DNA of 64,000 bases from Cognatundibacterium oligocarboniphilum (GTDB taxonomy: Bacteria > Pseudomonadota > Gammaproteobacteria > Burkholderiales > Burkholderiaceae_D): the NCBI RefSeq assembly GCF_013377855.1, contig NZ_JABXYJ010000010.1, positions 1-64,000 on the forward strand. The letters run 5' to 3'. The notes beneath the pieces were generated by a model that saw only the letters and a program-made list of their open reading frames with translations, had not been told where the DNA came from and searched no databases. The position numbers and the translations under genes were made by a program. Below, one piece after another: positions 34,175 to 43,589 of the stretch. Each line of letters begins with the position of its first letter. Within the stretch, counting starts at the first letter, position 1.

Positions 34175-35092
34175 TCAGCTCTGACGACTGACCCAATCCG
34201 CTACCGCCTCCAAATGACGGAAATCCGCTACTGAACGGCAGGCAATCTGCGGATATCTGGCCTGCAGCATCTTGCTCAGCGCATTACCCGGCCCAAGCTC
34301 CAGGGCGATCGTGATGCCTGCCTCGTTCAGGCTTTCCATGCACCAGTCCCAGCGTATCGTCTGCGTGATCTGTGCCAGCAATGCCTGCCTGCTTTGCTGC
34401 GGCGTGTGGCAGACGCTGCCATCGACACCCGCCAGCACCGGCAGCGTTGGCGCGGATAAAGGCACCGCATCCAGCGCAGCGTGGATCAGCGGTACTGCTG
34501 CTGCCATCAGCGTGGTGTGGGAAGCAATATGCACCGGCAGCTCCGTCAGGTGGCAGCGCGGCATGGTTTGCAATATCGTCGCGGCTTCCGCCACCCGGCT
34601 GGCAACTCCGGCAATGATGGCCGCGTCCGGCCCGGTAATGATCGCCACCTGTAACTGGTGGTGGGCGCAAAACTCCTGCACCTCCGCCGTCAACATGCCA
34701 CTGATGGCCAGCATGCGCTGCGGTACGCCCGGCAGCACACAATCCTGCATCGCCTGCGCCCGTTGCCGCGCCAGCTGCACCGCGGCGTCCGGCGTCAGCG
34801 TGCCACCGATCGCATGGGCACTCCATTCGCCGATACTGTAACCCGCCACCAGCGCTGGCGACGGTAACAGCGTCCGCAACGCCAGCCAGTTCGCCAGCGT
34901 TGCAATGACGATCAGCGGCTGCGCCAGACGGTTGTCAAACAAGGCCTGCATAGTCAGCGCAGCAGGCTGCACAGCCCCATCCGCCTCCAGTCGTTGCAGC
35001 CAGTGGCGGGCAGCAGCATCGGATTGCGCCAGCGTCAGCATCTGTGCAGACTGACCGCCCTGTCCGGGACACAGCAAAGCCAGTCTAGCCAT
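34175..35092 (-). CDS. mdcH: Malonate decarboxylase-associated malonyl transacylase
   Basis: The 305-residue protein begins MARLALLCPGQGGQSAQM with the acyltransferase nucleophile in GYSIGEWSAH (near Ser90). It loads malonyl from malonyl-CoA onto the special acyl carrier subunit to start the decarboxylation cycle. I start at 35092, eight bases inside mdcB, and drop a seven-residue upstream extension. It is the last gene of the mdc operon. Confidence 0.93.
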   Translation of the reverse strand: MARLALLCPGQGGQSAQMLTLAQSDAAARHWLQRLEADGAVQPAALTMQALFDNRLAQPLIVIATLANWLALRTLLPSPALVAGYSIGEWSAHAIGGTLTPDAAVQLARQRAQAMQDCVLPGVPQRMLAISGMLTAEVQEFCAHHQLQVAIITGPDAAIIAGVASRVAEAATILQTMPRCHLTELPVHIASHTTLMAAAVPLIHAALDAVPLSAPTLPVLAGVDGSVCHTPQQSRQALLAQITQTIRWDWCMESLNEAGITIALELGPGNALSKMLQARYPQIACRSVADFRHLEAVADWVSRQS

Positions 35093-36059
35093 ACTGCACC
35101 GGCGGAAAATCAAGGTCAGTCAATTGATGCACCAGCCAGCTGGCGGCCAGCAGATCTGCCGCGCCGCCGGGAGACAGACGACGCTGCACAAACGCTGCAT
35201 GGCAGGCTTGTGCCTTGTCAAACCAGTCCGGCTGACGGGTTCCGCCAGCGGCTATCCAGGCCTGCGCCTGCTGCCGCGCAAAGTCGGCACCGGCCTGACC
35301 GCCGCGGTAATACAGATTGGTGTCGCTGACATGCGCAATCAGACAGAACAAGGCTTCCGTCCTGGCTGTCTCGCCGCAGCCGCTGTCTTGCAACACCTGC
35401 GTCAGACGCGGTAAGGCCAGCTCGAATACGGCAGGAAATCCCAGTGCCGCTTCTTCTCTGGCACCGCTGGCAGCAAAGCGTTGCGCGACCTGCAGGCCAT
35501 GGCTGTCTGGCGTGCTATCCGGCACCGTGGCGCAATGCTGCCTCAGCGCTGCTCCCCAATGCTGTTGCAAGGCGTTGCGAATCGCATCTGCCGTTAAACG
35601 CTGACCGGCAGCCACGCAGGCGGCGCCGGCAGCACACAGCATACCGAGCGCAAAAATCGCACCGCGATGCGTATTGATGCCCCGGGTGGCCAGCAACATG
35701 CACCGTTCGGCCTGTATCCCCAAATGCTGTAATTCGGAAAACGGCGCGCAGTGCAGACCTGCGGCAGCAATCGCCCTGAAATAATGACGCAGCGCGAACA
35801 GGCTGCGTATAAACGTCGCAGCAGTCATGTCGATATGACTGCCGTTATCGCGCAGCGACACCAGCCCGGGCTTGGGATACAACGCCAGCTCGGCATACAG
35901 GCTGCGCACGGCGCACAGCGCGATGGCACGGGCTATCTGTCTTTGCTGCCAGGCAGAGAGGCTCTTGTCTGTCCGCGACAGCAAATATCCTTCAGACAGA
36001 CAGCCTGCCGTTTCAGGTTGTGGGAAGAAACCAGCTGCCCAAGAGAGTGGATGGTTCAT
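35085..36059 (-). CDS. mdcB: Triphosphoribosyl-dephospho-CoA synthase
   Basis: The 324-residue protein of the CitG/MdcB family makes the 2'-(5''-triphosphoribosyl)-3'-dephospho-CoA precursor of the malonate decarboxylase prosthetic group. Landmarks are ALYPKPGLVSLRDNGSHIDM, LGIQAERCMLLATRGINTHRGAIFALGML and SDTNLYYRGG. I start at the ATG at 36059, which overlaps the mdcG stop (ATGA). Confidence 0.93.
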   Translation of the reverse strand: MNHPLSWAAGFFPQPETAGCLSEGYLLSRTDKSLSAWQQRQIARAIALCAVRSLYAELALYPKPGLVSLRDNGSHIDMTAATFIRSLFALRHYFRAIAAAGLHCAPFSELQHLGIQAERCMLLATRGINTHRGAIFALGMLCAAGAACVAAGQRLTADAIRNALQQHWGAALRQHCATVPDSTPDSHGLQVAQRFAASGAREEAALGFPAVFELALPRLTQVLQDSGCGETARTEALFCLIAHVSDTNLYYRGGQAGADFARQQAQAWIAAGGTRQPDWFDKAQACHAAFVQRRLSPGGAADLLAASWLVHQLTDLDFPPVQYG

Positions 36060-36739
36060 GTCGATGGCAGGCTGTCCAGCAATTCCTGCCGGTTGACCAG
36101 TCTGACCGTCTGGCTGTCTTTGACCAGAACACGCTGGTTGGCATGGGCATCGACCAGGGTGTCGGCAGTCGCCCATTCTTTCCAGGCCACGGCCTGTTCC
36201 CGCGGAAAAATAATTTCTCCATCCAGCGGCAGCCATGCGCGATAACGTTGCAGCAATGCCAGTCCCAACCGCAACTGCTGCCGGTCAGACGGACGGAACA
36301 GTAAGTCAATATCCGATTGCGGCGTCATATACGGCACGCCGGTCAGAAATTGCATCGCCAGCGAGCCATAGACCCGGAAGCGGATGCCCTGCTGCTGCGC
36401 ATCGCGCTGCATCGCCTGCAGATACTCCTGCGCGCTGTCACCTGCCACCGCCATCGCGGTGGACAAGGACAAACCGGGCTGATGCGCGCTGATCTGCTGC
36501 ACCGGTACCCGCGCCGCCACCCGGATTTTCCGGCCTTGCTGCGGCGGCAGCGCCAGACCGATGCACACCTCATGCTCTGTCGCATCGCCATCGCGCCGCC
36601 TGACCACAGCCGGCCACTCGGCCTGCTGCCACTGGCGCAGTTGTGCTGCCAGTGCTGGTTGCTGCTGAATCAGCATATCCCACGCGGGATGCGCCAGCCA
36701 GACCAGATCATGCCGGTGAAATTGTTCCGTCTGTTCCAA
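36056..36739 (-). CDS. mdcG: Malonate decarboxylase holo-ACP synthase
   Basis: The 227-residue protein attaches the prosthetic group to the acyl carrier subunit MdcC. It contains a nucleotidyltransferase motif, GSLAMQFLTGVPYMTPQSDIDLLF (near 135-158). Translation appears to begin at TTG (36739) because no suitable ATG lies in the conserved N-terminus. It ends within the start of mdcB. Confidence 0.9.
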   Translation of the reverse strand: MEQTEQFHRHDLVWLAHPAWDMLIQQQPALAAQLRQWQQAEWPAVVRRRDGDATEHEVCIGLALPPQQGRKIRVAARVPVQQISAHQPGLSLSTAMAVAGDSAQEYLQAMQRDAQQQGIRFRVYGSLAMQFLTGVPYMTPQSDIDLLFRPSDRQQLRLGLALLQRYRAWLPLDGEIIFPREQAVAWKEWATADTLVDAHANQRVLVKDSQTVRLVNRQELLDSLPST

Positions 36740-36751
36740 TTCGGACTCACT

Positions 36752-38407
36752 TTAATGTCGCAAAGGTAGAGATAATAGGCGATCTGCCACCTTCTTTGCC
36801 ATTGTGCGGCCGCCACGCTGCGCTCCAAGCTCCATCCGTGTGTCCTGCGTGTCTGCTGTATGCAGCGCCTCCTGCAGCGCTGCGCCCAGATCGCCGTACC
36901 AGATCGCCTGTATGCCACCCATGCGTTCATAATTGGCCGGCCCCGGCGCAAACACCGGATTATCCTGCGCCAGTGCGGTCAGCTTTTCTTCCGGCACCTT
37001 GGTGATGCGCGCCATCGCCGGTAATGCCATGACGCGGATCACTGCTTCCGGCAACGCATAGCAGGCATTGGCCATCATGCCGCTGGTGATGAAACCGCCC
37101 GACAATGCCTGATCGTAAACCAGTGCAATGATCTGATGGCCGGATTGCCGTGCCAGCTCCAGGCATTTCGCCAGATGCGCCATATAGCTGTTGATGCCAA
37201 GCATTTCATCGCGGTGACGCAGACGCTGGCCAACGGTATCGACCAGCAATACAATCGGCCGTCCCGGATGCTGGCGCACAGCGTCCAGCACCGCGGTTGC
37301 CTGCGCCAGTGCGATTTCCACCCCGATCGGAACATGATCGCAGGTGCCGGTCACCGCCACCGTTTTGCCATCCACTTGTGCCGTGCCGGACAAAACCGAG
37401 CCCTGCGCGCTGACCTGCGCCCCCTGTGGAAACAGACGCGCGATCAGCGCCTGCCAGCCGACAGCATACGGTTGCACCTCCTGTTGCCCGGCAGCCTGCG
37501 CAGTGAACGCGGTGTCTTTGTGAAGCGCCCCCATCGGCGACAGGGCATCAGCCATGGCGATAAATTCAGCGGTTTCCATCATGGCGACCCGGCTGGCATC
37601 AGGCACCCCCAGCGCACTCCATAACTGTGCCGGATCACGGTAATCGGCAGCGAATACCAGTCGCTGCTCCAGCATGGCATGCTCCGCTTCCAGCGCCTGC
37701 AGACTCAGCTCCGGCCGGGTTATCTGACGGACTGCTGCCGCTGCTGCATCCCGGAATGCGCTCAGATCATCGGCCACCAGCATCTGGCAGTCGCCCATCA
37801 GGTAACGGTGCTTGCCGCCGGTCGTACGCCAGACCAGCGCCCTGTCGCGCGCATCGAATTCTTCCACGCCATGTGCCGTTTCGATCACTTCCGGACCGGA
37901 CATCGCGAGCCGCGCTTCTTCCGACATGATGATGTAATTCGCGCAGCGCGCCACAATGCCCATGCCGCCAAAACAGCCATTGCTGCCGCCGTTGAGTACG
38001 ATCACCGGAATACCGGCCGCACGCACGGCGAACAGCGCCCGCATCACCTCTGACACCGCAATCAGTCCGGCATTGGCTTCATGCAAACGCACACCGCCGG
38101 ACTCGGCCAGCAAAATCAGCGCCGCCGGTTTGTCGATCACCGCCCGGCGCATCAACCCGACCAGTTTGGCGCCATGCACCTCGCCAACCGCGCCACCCAT
38201 GAAACCGCCCTCTTGTGCCGCGGCAAACACCCATTGCCCCTGCAAATAACCGCTGCCGGCCACCACACCGTCATCAAACGACACCGGCGCGTTCAGCAAG
38301 GGCAGATGCGGACTGGTCCATTCCGGGCCGGGCGGCAACATTTCTTCAAAGTTGTCCACCAGCGCCAACATGCGCTGCCGCGCCGTGGCTTCCAGATAGC
38401 TGCTCAT
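36752..38407 (-). CDS. Fused malonate decarboxylase beta-gamma subunit (MdcD-MdcE)
   Basis: This single 551-residue frame covers two subunits normally encoded separately. Residues 1-~290 match MdcD (NFEEMLPPGPEWTSPHLPLL, AESGGVRLHEANAGL, NGGSNGCFGGMGI) and ~310-551 match MdcE (GWQALIARLFPQGAQVSAQG, LLVDTVGQRLRHRDEMLGINSYMAHLAK, ALSGGFITSGMMAN). Together they decarboxylate malonyl-S-MdcC to acetyl-S-MdcC and CO2. The junction is a continuous frame with no internal stop. The start overlaps the mdcC stop by four bases. Confidence 0.92.
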   Translation of the reverse strand: MSSYLEATARQRMLALVDNFEEMLPPGPEWTSPHLPLLNAPVSFDDGVVAGSGYLQGQWVFAAAQEGGFMGGAVGEVHGAKLVGLMRRAVIDKPAALILLAESGGVRLHEANAGLIAVSEVMRALFAVRAAGIPVIVLNGGSNGCFGGMGIVARCANYIIMSEEARLAMSGPEVIETAHGVEEFDARDRALVWRTTGGKHRYLMGDCQMLVADDLSAFRDAAAAAVRQITRPELSLQALEAEHAMLEQRLVFAADYRDPAQLWSALGVPDASRVAMMETAEFIAMADALSPMGALHKDTAFTAQAAGQQEVQPYAVGWQALIARLFPQGAQVSAQGSVLSGTAQVDGKTVAVTGTCDHVPIGVEIALAQATAVLDAVRQHPGRPIVLLVDTVGQRLRHRDEMLGINSYMAHLAKCLELARQSGHQIIALVYDQALSGGFITSGMMANACYALPEAVIRVMALPAMARITKVPEEKLTALAQDNPVFAPGPANYERMGGIQAIWYGDLGAALQEALHTADTQDTRMELGAQRGGRTMAKKVADRLLSLPLRH

Positions 38408-38718
38408 GTTTCCGGCTCCAGACAGGTTTCGATCGCCTGATCCAGCCGCAAGCGCACGACTGCAGGTGTTGCACCCATATCGTTGATTGCAATGCGGACA
38501 TCGGCCAGTTGCCAGCGCTCCTGAAAATCGTTCATGACAGCCTGCCAGATCGCCCCAAAACCTTCCGCTGCGGTACTGACATGAATCTCACAGCCGGTAC
38601 CCGGTTCAGTGCTGTGCACCAGCACTTCCAGATTGCCCGAGCTGACCACGCCCACCAGCCGGGGCTGCGTCGCTAAACGTCGCTGCCCCTGCGTGTAATG
38701 AAATACCAGTGTTTCCAT
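38404..38718 (-). CDS. mdcC: Malonate decarboxylase acyl carrier subunit
   Basis: The 104-residue protein carries the prosthetic-group serine in LVGVVSSGNLEVLV (near Ser26). It starts at an ATG preceded by AAGGAGAAT and is eight bases downstream of mdcA. It shuttles malonyl and acetyl groups between MdcA and MdcDE. Confidence 0.93.
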   Translation of the reverse strand: METLVFHYTQGQRRLATQPRLVGVVSSGNLEVLVHSTEPGTGCEIHVSTAAEGFGAIWQAVMNDFQERWQLADVRIAINDMGATPAVVRLRLDQAIETCLEPET

Positions 38719-38726
38719 GATTCTCC

Positions 38727-40391
38727 TTACCAGTTCCTGAAACGTCTGGGCGGCAGATATAAGCCACCCGAAGCACGCACCAGATCCTTCATCGTTTTTG
38801 CCGCCAGCAGATCGCGGGTCGCATCGCGCGGATCAATGCCCAGATCGGCAGGGCGGCGGATCACGCCGCGGTCGCGCAGATTGTCCACCATGCGCCGGTC
38901 GCGTGCCAGTCCCACCGGCGTGTAACCGGCTACGCCGCGAATCGCCTGTTCCCGCTCCTCATCGTTGCGGCATAACAGTAAATTCGCAATCCCTTCTTCG
39001 GTCAGGATATGGGTGACATCCTCGCCGTAAATCATCACCGGCGGCAACGCCATGTCTGCCTGTTCAGCCAGTTGCCAGGCATCGAGCGTTTCCACAAATG
39101 CCGGCTGCATATGTTCGCGGAACGTTTCCACCATCTGCACCACCAGCTTCTGGCCGCGCGGCATGGCGTTTTTACCGGCACGGGCTTCCCGTCCGGCTTT
39201 CAGCCACGCCGGGCTGGCATGGCGACGCCCGCGCGCATCGGCACCCATATTCGGCGCACCGCCAAAACCGGCGATCCGCCCCAGCGTCGCAGTCGAGGAA
39301 TTACCCTGCAGATCAATCTGCAACGTCGAGCCGATAAACATATCGCAGGCATAATGCCCTGCTGCCTGACTCAGCGCGCGGTTGCTGCGCATGGAGCCGT
39401 CGGCGCCGACAAAAAACACATCGGGGCGGGCGCGGATGTAATCCTCCATCCCGAGTTCAGACCCGAAAGAATGCACCGACGTCACAAAGCCGGCTTCAAT
39501 CGCCGGAATCAGCGCCGGATGCGGATTGAGCGCCCAGTGGCTGGCTATTTTTCCCTTCAGACCGAGCGAGGCGGCATACGTCGGCAACAGCAGTTCGATC
39601 GCTGCCGTATCAAAACCGATACCATGATTCAGCCGCTGCACGCCGTATTCTGCGTAGATGCCTTTAATCGCCATCATCGCCATCAGCACCTGGATTTCGG
39701 AAATCAGCGCCGGATCGCGCGTGAACAGCGGTTCGATGTAATGCGGTGCCGGCGCTGCCACCACGTAGTCCACCCAGTCAGCCGGAATATCAATCCGCGG
39801 CAGCACATCAACCACCTCATTTACCTGCGCAATCACCATACCGGACTTGAAGGCAGTCGCCTCCACGATCGTCGGCGTGTCTTCGGTATTCGGGCCGGTG
39901 TACAGATTACCGTGGCGGTCGGCTGCCTGCGCTGCCACCAGCGCCACTCTCGGCGTCAGGTCGACAAAATAGCGCGCATACAATTCGAGATAGGTATGGA
40001 TTGCGCCGATATTGAGCCTGCCTGCCGATGCCAGCCGGGCAAGACGGGTGGCCTGCGGGCCGGAAAAGGAAAAATCCAGCTTCGATGCAATGCCTTTTTC
40101 AAACACATCCAGATGTTCGGGCAAGGCAAGCACCGATTGCAGCATGTGCAGGTCATGCACCTGCGCCGGATCAAGCTGTGTCAACGCCTGCGCCAGAAAA
40201 TCGGCCTGCTTCTGATTATTGCCTTCGATGCAGACCCGGTCACCGGATTCCAGCACCGCATGCAGCAAATCACGGATACGGGATGCAGGCAGAATGCGCC
40301 CCTGCAAATCCGCACCCAGCCGCTCTGCAACGCGCTGCAGACGCTGCTGACGGTTCTGCTGCAGAGTATTCCACGAGCCAGGCGACACCAT
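38727..40391 (-). CDS. mdcA: Malonate decarboxylase alpha subunit (acetyl-S-ACP:malonate ACP transferase)
   Basis: The 554-residue CoA-transferase-like protein swaps malonate for acetyl on MdcC. Landmarks include NRQQRLQRVAERLGADLQGRILPASRI, GFGGAPNMGADARGRRHASPAW and PRGQKLVVQMVETFREHMQPAF. A GTG one codon earlier is in frame, but the ATG at 40391 overlaps the TRAP permease stop (TGATG), so I use it. Confidence 0.95.
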   Translation of the reverse strand: MVSPGSWNTLQQNRQQRLQRVAERLGADLQGRILPASRIRDLLHAVLESGDRVCIEGNNQKQADFLAQALTQLDPAQVHDLHMLQSVLALPEHLDVFEKGIASKLDFSFSGPQATRLARLASAGRLNIGAIHTYLELYARYFVDLTPRVALVAAQAADRHGNLYTGPNTEDTPTIVEATAFKSGMVIAQVNEVVDVLPRIDIPADWVDYVVAAPAPHYIEPLFTRDPALISEIQVLMAMMAIKGIYAEYGVQRLNHGIGFDTAAIELLLPTYAASLGLKGKIASHWALNPHPALIPAIEAGFVTSVHSFGSELGMEDYIRARPDVFFVGADGSMRSNRALSQAAGHYACDMFIGSTLQIDLQGNSSTATLGRIAGFGGAPNMGADARGRRHASPAWLKAGREARAGKNAMPRGQKLVVQMVETFREHMQPAFVETLDAWQLAEQADMALPPVMIYGEDVTHILTEEGIANLLLCRNDEEREQAIRGVAGYTPVGLARDRRMVDNLRDRGVIRRPADLGIDPRDATRDLLAAKTMKDLVRASGGLYLPPRRFRNW

Positions 40392-41740
40392 CACTGCCCT
40401 CCCATGATCATGTCAGGAAACGCGGTGGCGATCTGCGGAAACAGGCTCAGCAGAACCACCGCCAGCAGCATCAGCAGCAGAAATGGCAACACACCCCAGA
40501 CGATCTCCTTCAGCGGAATATCCGGCGCGATATTCTTGATGACAAAAATATTCAATCCGACCGGAGGATGGATTAGCCCCATTTCCATCACGATGGTCAT
40601 CACGATGCCGAACCAGACCAGATCAAACCCCGCAGCCCGTAAAGGCGGCAAAATGATCGGACACATCATCAGAATGATCGATACCGGCGGCAGGAAAAAG
40701 CCGAACACCACCACCATCAGCAAAATCACGCACAGCAACATCCATTTATCGAGATGCAGATCGACCACCCATTGCGCGGCAGACTGGCTGATGTGCAGAT
40801 AGCTCATGACGTAGGAATACAGCAGCGACATGCCGATAATCAGCAGCAGCATGGTCGATTCCTTGATGGTGGAGGTCACAAACGGCGCAATCTCAGATGG
40901 CCGCCAGACGCGGTACACCAGCGCAATCAGCGCCATCGCCAGCAAGGCCCCCAGCCCGGCAGTCTCTGACGGTGTGGCATAACCGCCGTACAGGGCCACC
41001 ATGACGCCGATGAGCAAAATCACAAATGGCAGGACGCGCGGCAGCATTTCCATTTTCTGCGCCAGCGTGAAATGCTCTTGTTCCAGATAGGCCGAATGCG
41101 TTCCGGTCTGCTGGTAGGCACGGTAAGCCTGCGTATATTCCGCCCTGGCGCGGTACACGGCATATCCCGAAAACAGCAGCACCATCAATAGCCCGGGGCC
41201 GATCCCCGCCAGAAACAAGCGCCCCAGCGACTGTTCAGCAGCGACTGCATACAGGATCATGGTGATAGAAGGGGGCAATAAAATACCGAGCGTTCCTCCG
41301 GCTGCAATAATGCCGGCAGCGAATCCCGGCGAATAGCCGCGACGCCGCATTTCAGGAATGCCCGCCGAACCGATGGCGGAACAGGTCGCCGGCGAAGAGC
41401 CGGCCATCGCAGCAAACATTGCGCAGGCAAACACATTGGCAATGCCGAGTCCGCCCGGCACCTTATGCAGCCAGGCATGGATGGCTGAATACAAATCCCG
41501 CCCGGCAGCAGATTTTCCGATGGCGGCGCCCTTCAGGATGAACAGCGGTATCGATAGCAAGGTGATGGATGCCATCTCTTCATACACATTTTGCGTGATG
41601 GTATCGAGCGATGCCGCCGGCATCAGAAAATACATGAAGCCGGTCGCCACCGTACCGAGCGCAAAAGCTATCGGCATTCCCGAAAACATGACCAGCAATG
41701 TCACCACGCCATACAGCACACCCAGGGTTAATGGATTCAT
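40391..41740 (-). CDS. TRAP transporter large permease (DctM family)
   Basis: The 449-residue protein has twelve or so spans with the DctM patterns GMPIAFALG, SIPLFILKGAAIGKSAAGRDLY, MAGSSPATCSAIGSAGIPEM and IHPPVGLNIFVIKNIA. It imports a dicarboxylate, here presumably malonate, using the sodium gradient. It overlaps both the small permease and mdcA by 1-4 bases. Confidence 0.94.
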   Translation of the reverse strand: MNPLTLGVLYGVVTLLVMFSGMPIAFALGTVATGFMYFLMPAASLDTITQNVYEEMASITLLSIPLFILKGAAIGKSAAGRDLYSAIHAWLHKVPGGLGIANVFACAMFAAMAGSSPATCSAIGSAGIPEMRRRGYSPGFAAGIIAAGGTLGILLPPSITMILYAVAAEQSLGRLFLAGIGPGLLMVLLFSGYAVYRARAEYTQAYRAYQQTGTHSAYLEQEHFTLAQKMEMLPRVLPFVILLIGVMVALYGGYATPSETAGLGALLAMALIALVYRVWRPSEIAPFVTSTIKESTMLLLIIGMSLLYSYVMSYLHISQSAAQWVVDLHLDKWMLLCVILLMVVVFGFFLPPVSIILMMCPIILPPLRAAGFDLVWFGIVMTIVMEMGLIHPPVGLNIFVIKNIAPDIPLKEIVWGVLPFLLLMLLAVVLLSLFPQIATAFPDMIMGGQ

Positions 41741-42354
41741 GCTTTCTCTCCCCGAGCTGCCTGTCCCGCCACTGCAGGTTGGCCGGTGAAGGTTGTTGAT
41801 GTCGCAGGCATTGCCAGCACCGTCAATGCATCCAGCACCTGAATCAGCAATTGCAAGGTCAGCAGCGTCATGCCCGCCGCCATCATGGCGTAGGGAATCC
41901 AGAGCGGCGGGGCAAAAGTGGAGGATGTGGTCTGGCCATCGATCCAGGCTTCGTAAAACAAAGTCCAGGATTTCCAGGTAAAGAATCCGCAGAACGCCAT
42001 ACTGAGCAGATCTACCAGCAGCAGACGCCAGCGGTTCACTGCTGGCGACAACAGCGATGACAGCACTTCGATGCCGATATGACCGCGGTACGACTGCACA
42101 TAGGCGGCTGAAAAAAATGTCACGCCAATCAGCATGAACACCGATGCCTCATCCTGCCAGTCGGTCGGCACCCGGAACAGATAACGCGAGATCACCGAAT
42201 AAGTCAGGATCAGCGTGGTGAGCAACATGGCGATCATCGACAGGCGGATAATCCAGCGGTTCAGCCAGTGCAGGCCGGTCGCCAGCATTCTGAGCACCGG
42301 ATGCGCCGGCAACGGCACCGTTTTACCCGGCGTCATCTCAAAGCCGTGGCTCAT
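41737..42354 (-). CDS. TRAP transporter small permease (DctQ family)
   Basis: The 205-residue protein has four spans and DctQ landmarks (YSVISRYLFRVPTDWQDEASVFMLIGVTFFSAAYVQSYRGHIGIEVLSSLL). I start at the ATG at 42354, which overlaps the stop of the binding-protein gene (ATGA). It forms the membrane complex with the large permease. Confidence 0.92.
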   Translation of the reverse strand: MSHGFEMTPGKTVPLPAHPVLRMLATGLHWLNRWIIRLSMIAMLLTTLILTYSVISRYLFRVPTDWQDEASVFMLIGVTFFSAAYVQSYRGHIGIEVLSSLLSPAVNRWRLLLVDLLSMAFCGFFTWKSWTLFYEAWIDGQTTSSTFAPPLWIPYAMMAAGMTLLTLQLLIQVLDALTVLAMPATSTTFTGQPAVAGQAARGEKA

Positions 42355-43379
42355 AACAGTTTCTCCGCCAGTTTCAGCAGTTTTGCGCAATTTTCGTTTT
42401 TATCCGCATAATCTTTCCAGGCCGTCGTACGGGCAATTGCCTGCCAGCGTTTGACGGTGGCAGCATTCATGTCGGCGACTTTGGCGCCCTTTTTTTCATA
42501 CACGCTGGCGACGGTCAGATCATCCTGTTTCGCTGCCTTGATGGCAAATGCTTCCAGTTCTGCGCCGACGGTCATGATGATGTTCTGTTGCTCTTTGGTC
42601 AGCCGGTCAAACACGGCTTTCGATATCATCAGGGGCTCAAACATATACCAGTAACTCTGCCCGCGACCGCTGGTGAGAAATTTGGACACCTCTTCCAGCC
42701 GGAAGGAAATCAGCGAAGTGGACGACGTCAGCGCGGCTTCCATCGCACCGGTCTGCATCGCGGCATAGATTTCATTCGACGGCAGCGACACCACGGCAGC
42801 ACCGGCCGCTTTGAGCATCAGATCCACTTCGCGTGAACCGCCGCGGATTTTCATACCTTTGACGTCATCCGGCTCCACCACCGCTTTGGTGCGCGAGGCC
42901 ACACCGCCTGCCTGCCAGATCCAGCTGACCAGCACGATGCCTTTGTCCAGCAACAGTCGGTTCAGCTCTTTGCCGACCTCGGCATTTTTCCAAGCCGCGC
43001 CGGTTTCATAGGAAGGCACCAGTCCCGGCATCAAACCGATGTTAACCTCCGGAACCTCACCGCCGGCATACGATAAAGGCACCAGCGACAGGTCCAGCGC
43101 ACCCTTACGCATCGCAGAAAACTGGGCATTGGTTTTCATCAGCGAAGAACCGGGATAAATCTCGAATTTCAAGCCGCCATTGCTGCGTTTTTGCACCTCC
43201 GCAGCAAACATGCGGCACAGGCGATCACGGAAATCACCTTCTTCCAGCGTGCCGCCGGGAAACTGATGTGAAATTTTAAGCGTCACGCCCTGTGCCTGCG
43301 CCAGCAGGGGGTGAACGAGGGACAAAGCGGGGGCCAGACTGAGCGCCCGCAAAGCATGTCTGCGACTGAATTGCGTCAT
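42351..43379 (-). CDS. TRAP transporter substrate-binding protein (DctP family)
   Basis: The 342-residue periplasmic protein has a signal with a twin arginine (MTQFSRRHALRALSLAPALSLVHPLLAQAQG) and the DctP fold: LKISHQFPGG, FAAEVQKRSNGGLKFEIYPGSSL, VEPDDVKGMKIRGGSREVDLMLKAAGAAVVSLPSNEIYAAMQTG. The IRGG...R segment houses the conserved carboxylate-binding arginine. Being first in the mdc operon, malonate is the likely ligand. Confidence 0.93.
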   Translation of the reverse strand: MTQFSRRHALRALSLAPALSLVHPLLAQAQGVTLKISHQFPGGTLEEGDFRDRLCRMFAAEVQKRSNGGLKFEIYPGSSLMKTNAQFSAMRKGALDLSLVPLSYAGGEVPEVNIGLMPGLVPSYETGAAWKNAEVGKELNRLLLDKGIVLVSWIWQAGGVASRTKAVVEPDDVKGMKIRGGSREVDLMLKAAGAAVVSLPSNEIYAAMQTGAMEAALTSSTSLISFRLEEVSKFLTSGRGQSYWYMFEPLMISKAVFDRLTKEQQNIIMTVGAELEAFAIKAAKQDDLTVASVYEKKGAKVADMNAATVKRWQAIARTTAWKDYADKNENCAKLLKLAEKLL

Positions 43380-43492
43380 GTTATCTCCTAAGGATTGTTG
43401 TCAGTGTGCGGTTCTTGGTCCGCTGGTTTCCGGCCCGCTTCAGTGCAATGCAGTGTTTTGCGGTTTGTTCTGAGTATGCCAGATATTTTTTA

Positions 43493-43502
43493 TTGTATAC
43501 AA
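43493..43502. promoter_or_regulatory. MdcY-type GntR operator TTGTATACAA
   Basis: A perfect 10-bp palindrome preceded by A (ATTGTATACAAG) sits between dctP and the GntR gene. As I recall, the Acinetobacter repressor MdcY binds ATTGTATACAAT. A partial second copy (ATCGTATATT) follows at once. Confidence 0.7.
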
Positions 43503-43589
43503 GATCGTATATTTTGCATTCAAAGTCAACTTGAATATATACTCATACTATTCACACTATTAAATTTTCTGTCCAGAACACTGATTGCC

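Noticed and set aside
39009-40802. 597-codon open frame on the plus strand
   Set aside because: It is antisense to mdcA and the TRAP permease; composition is rich in Arg, His and Gln, as expected for a mirror frame.
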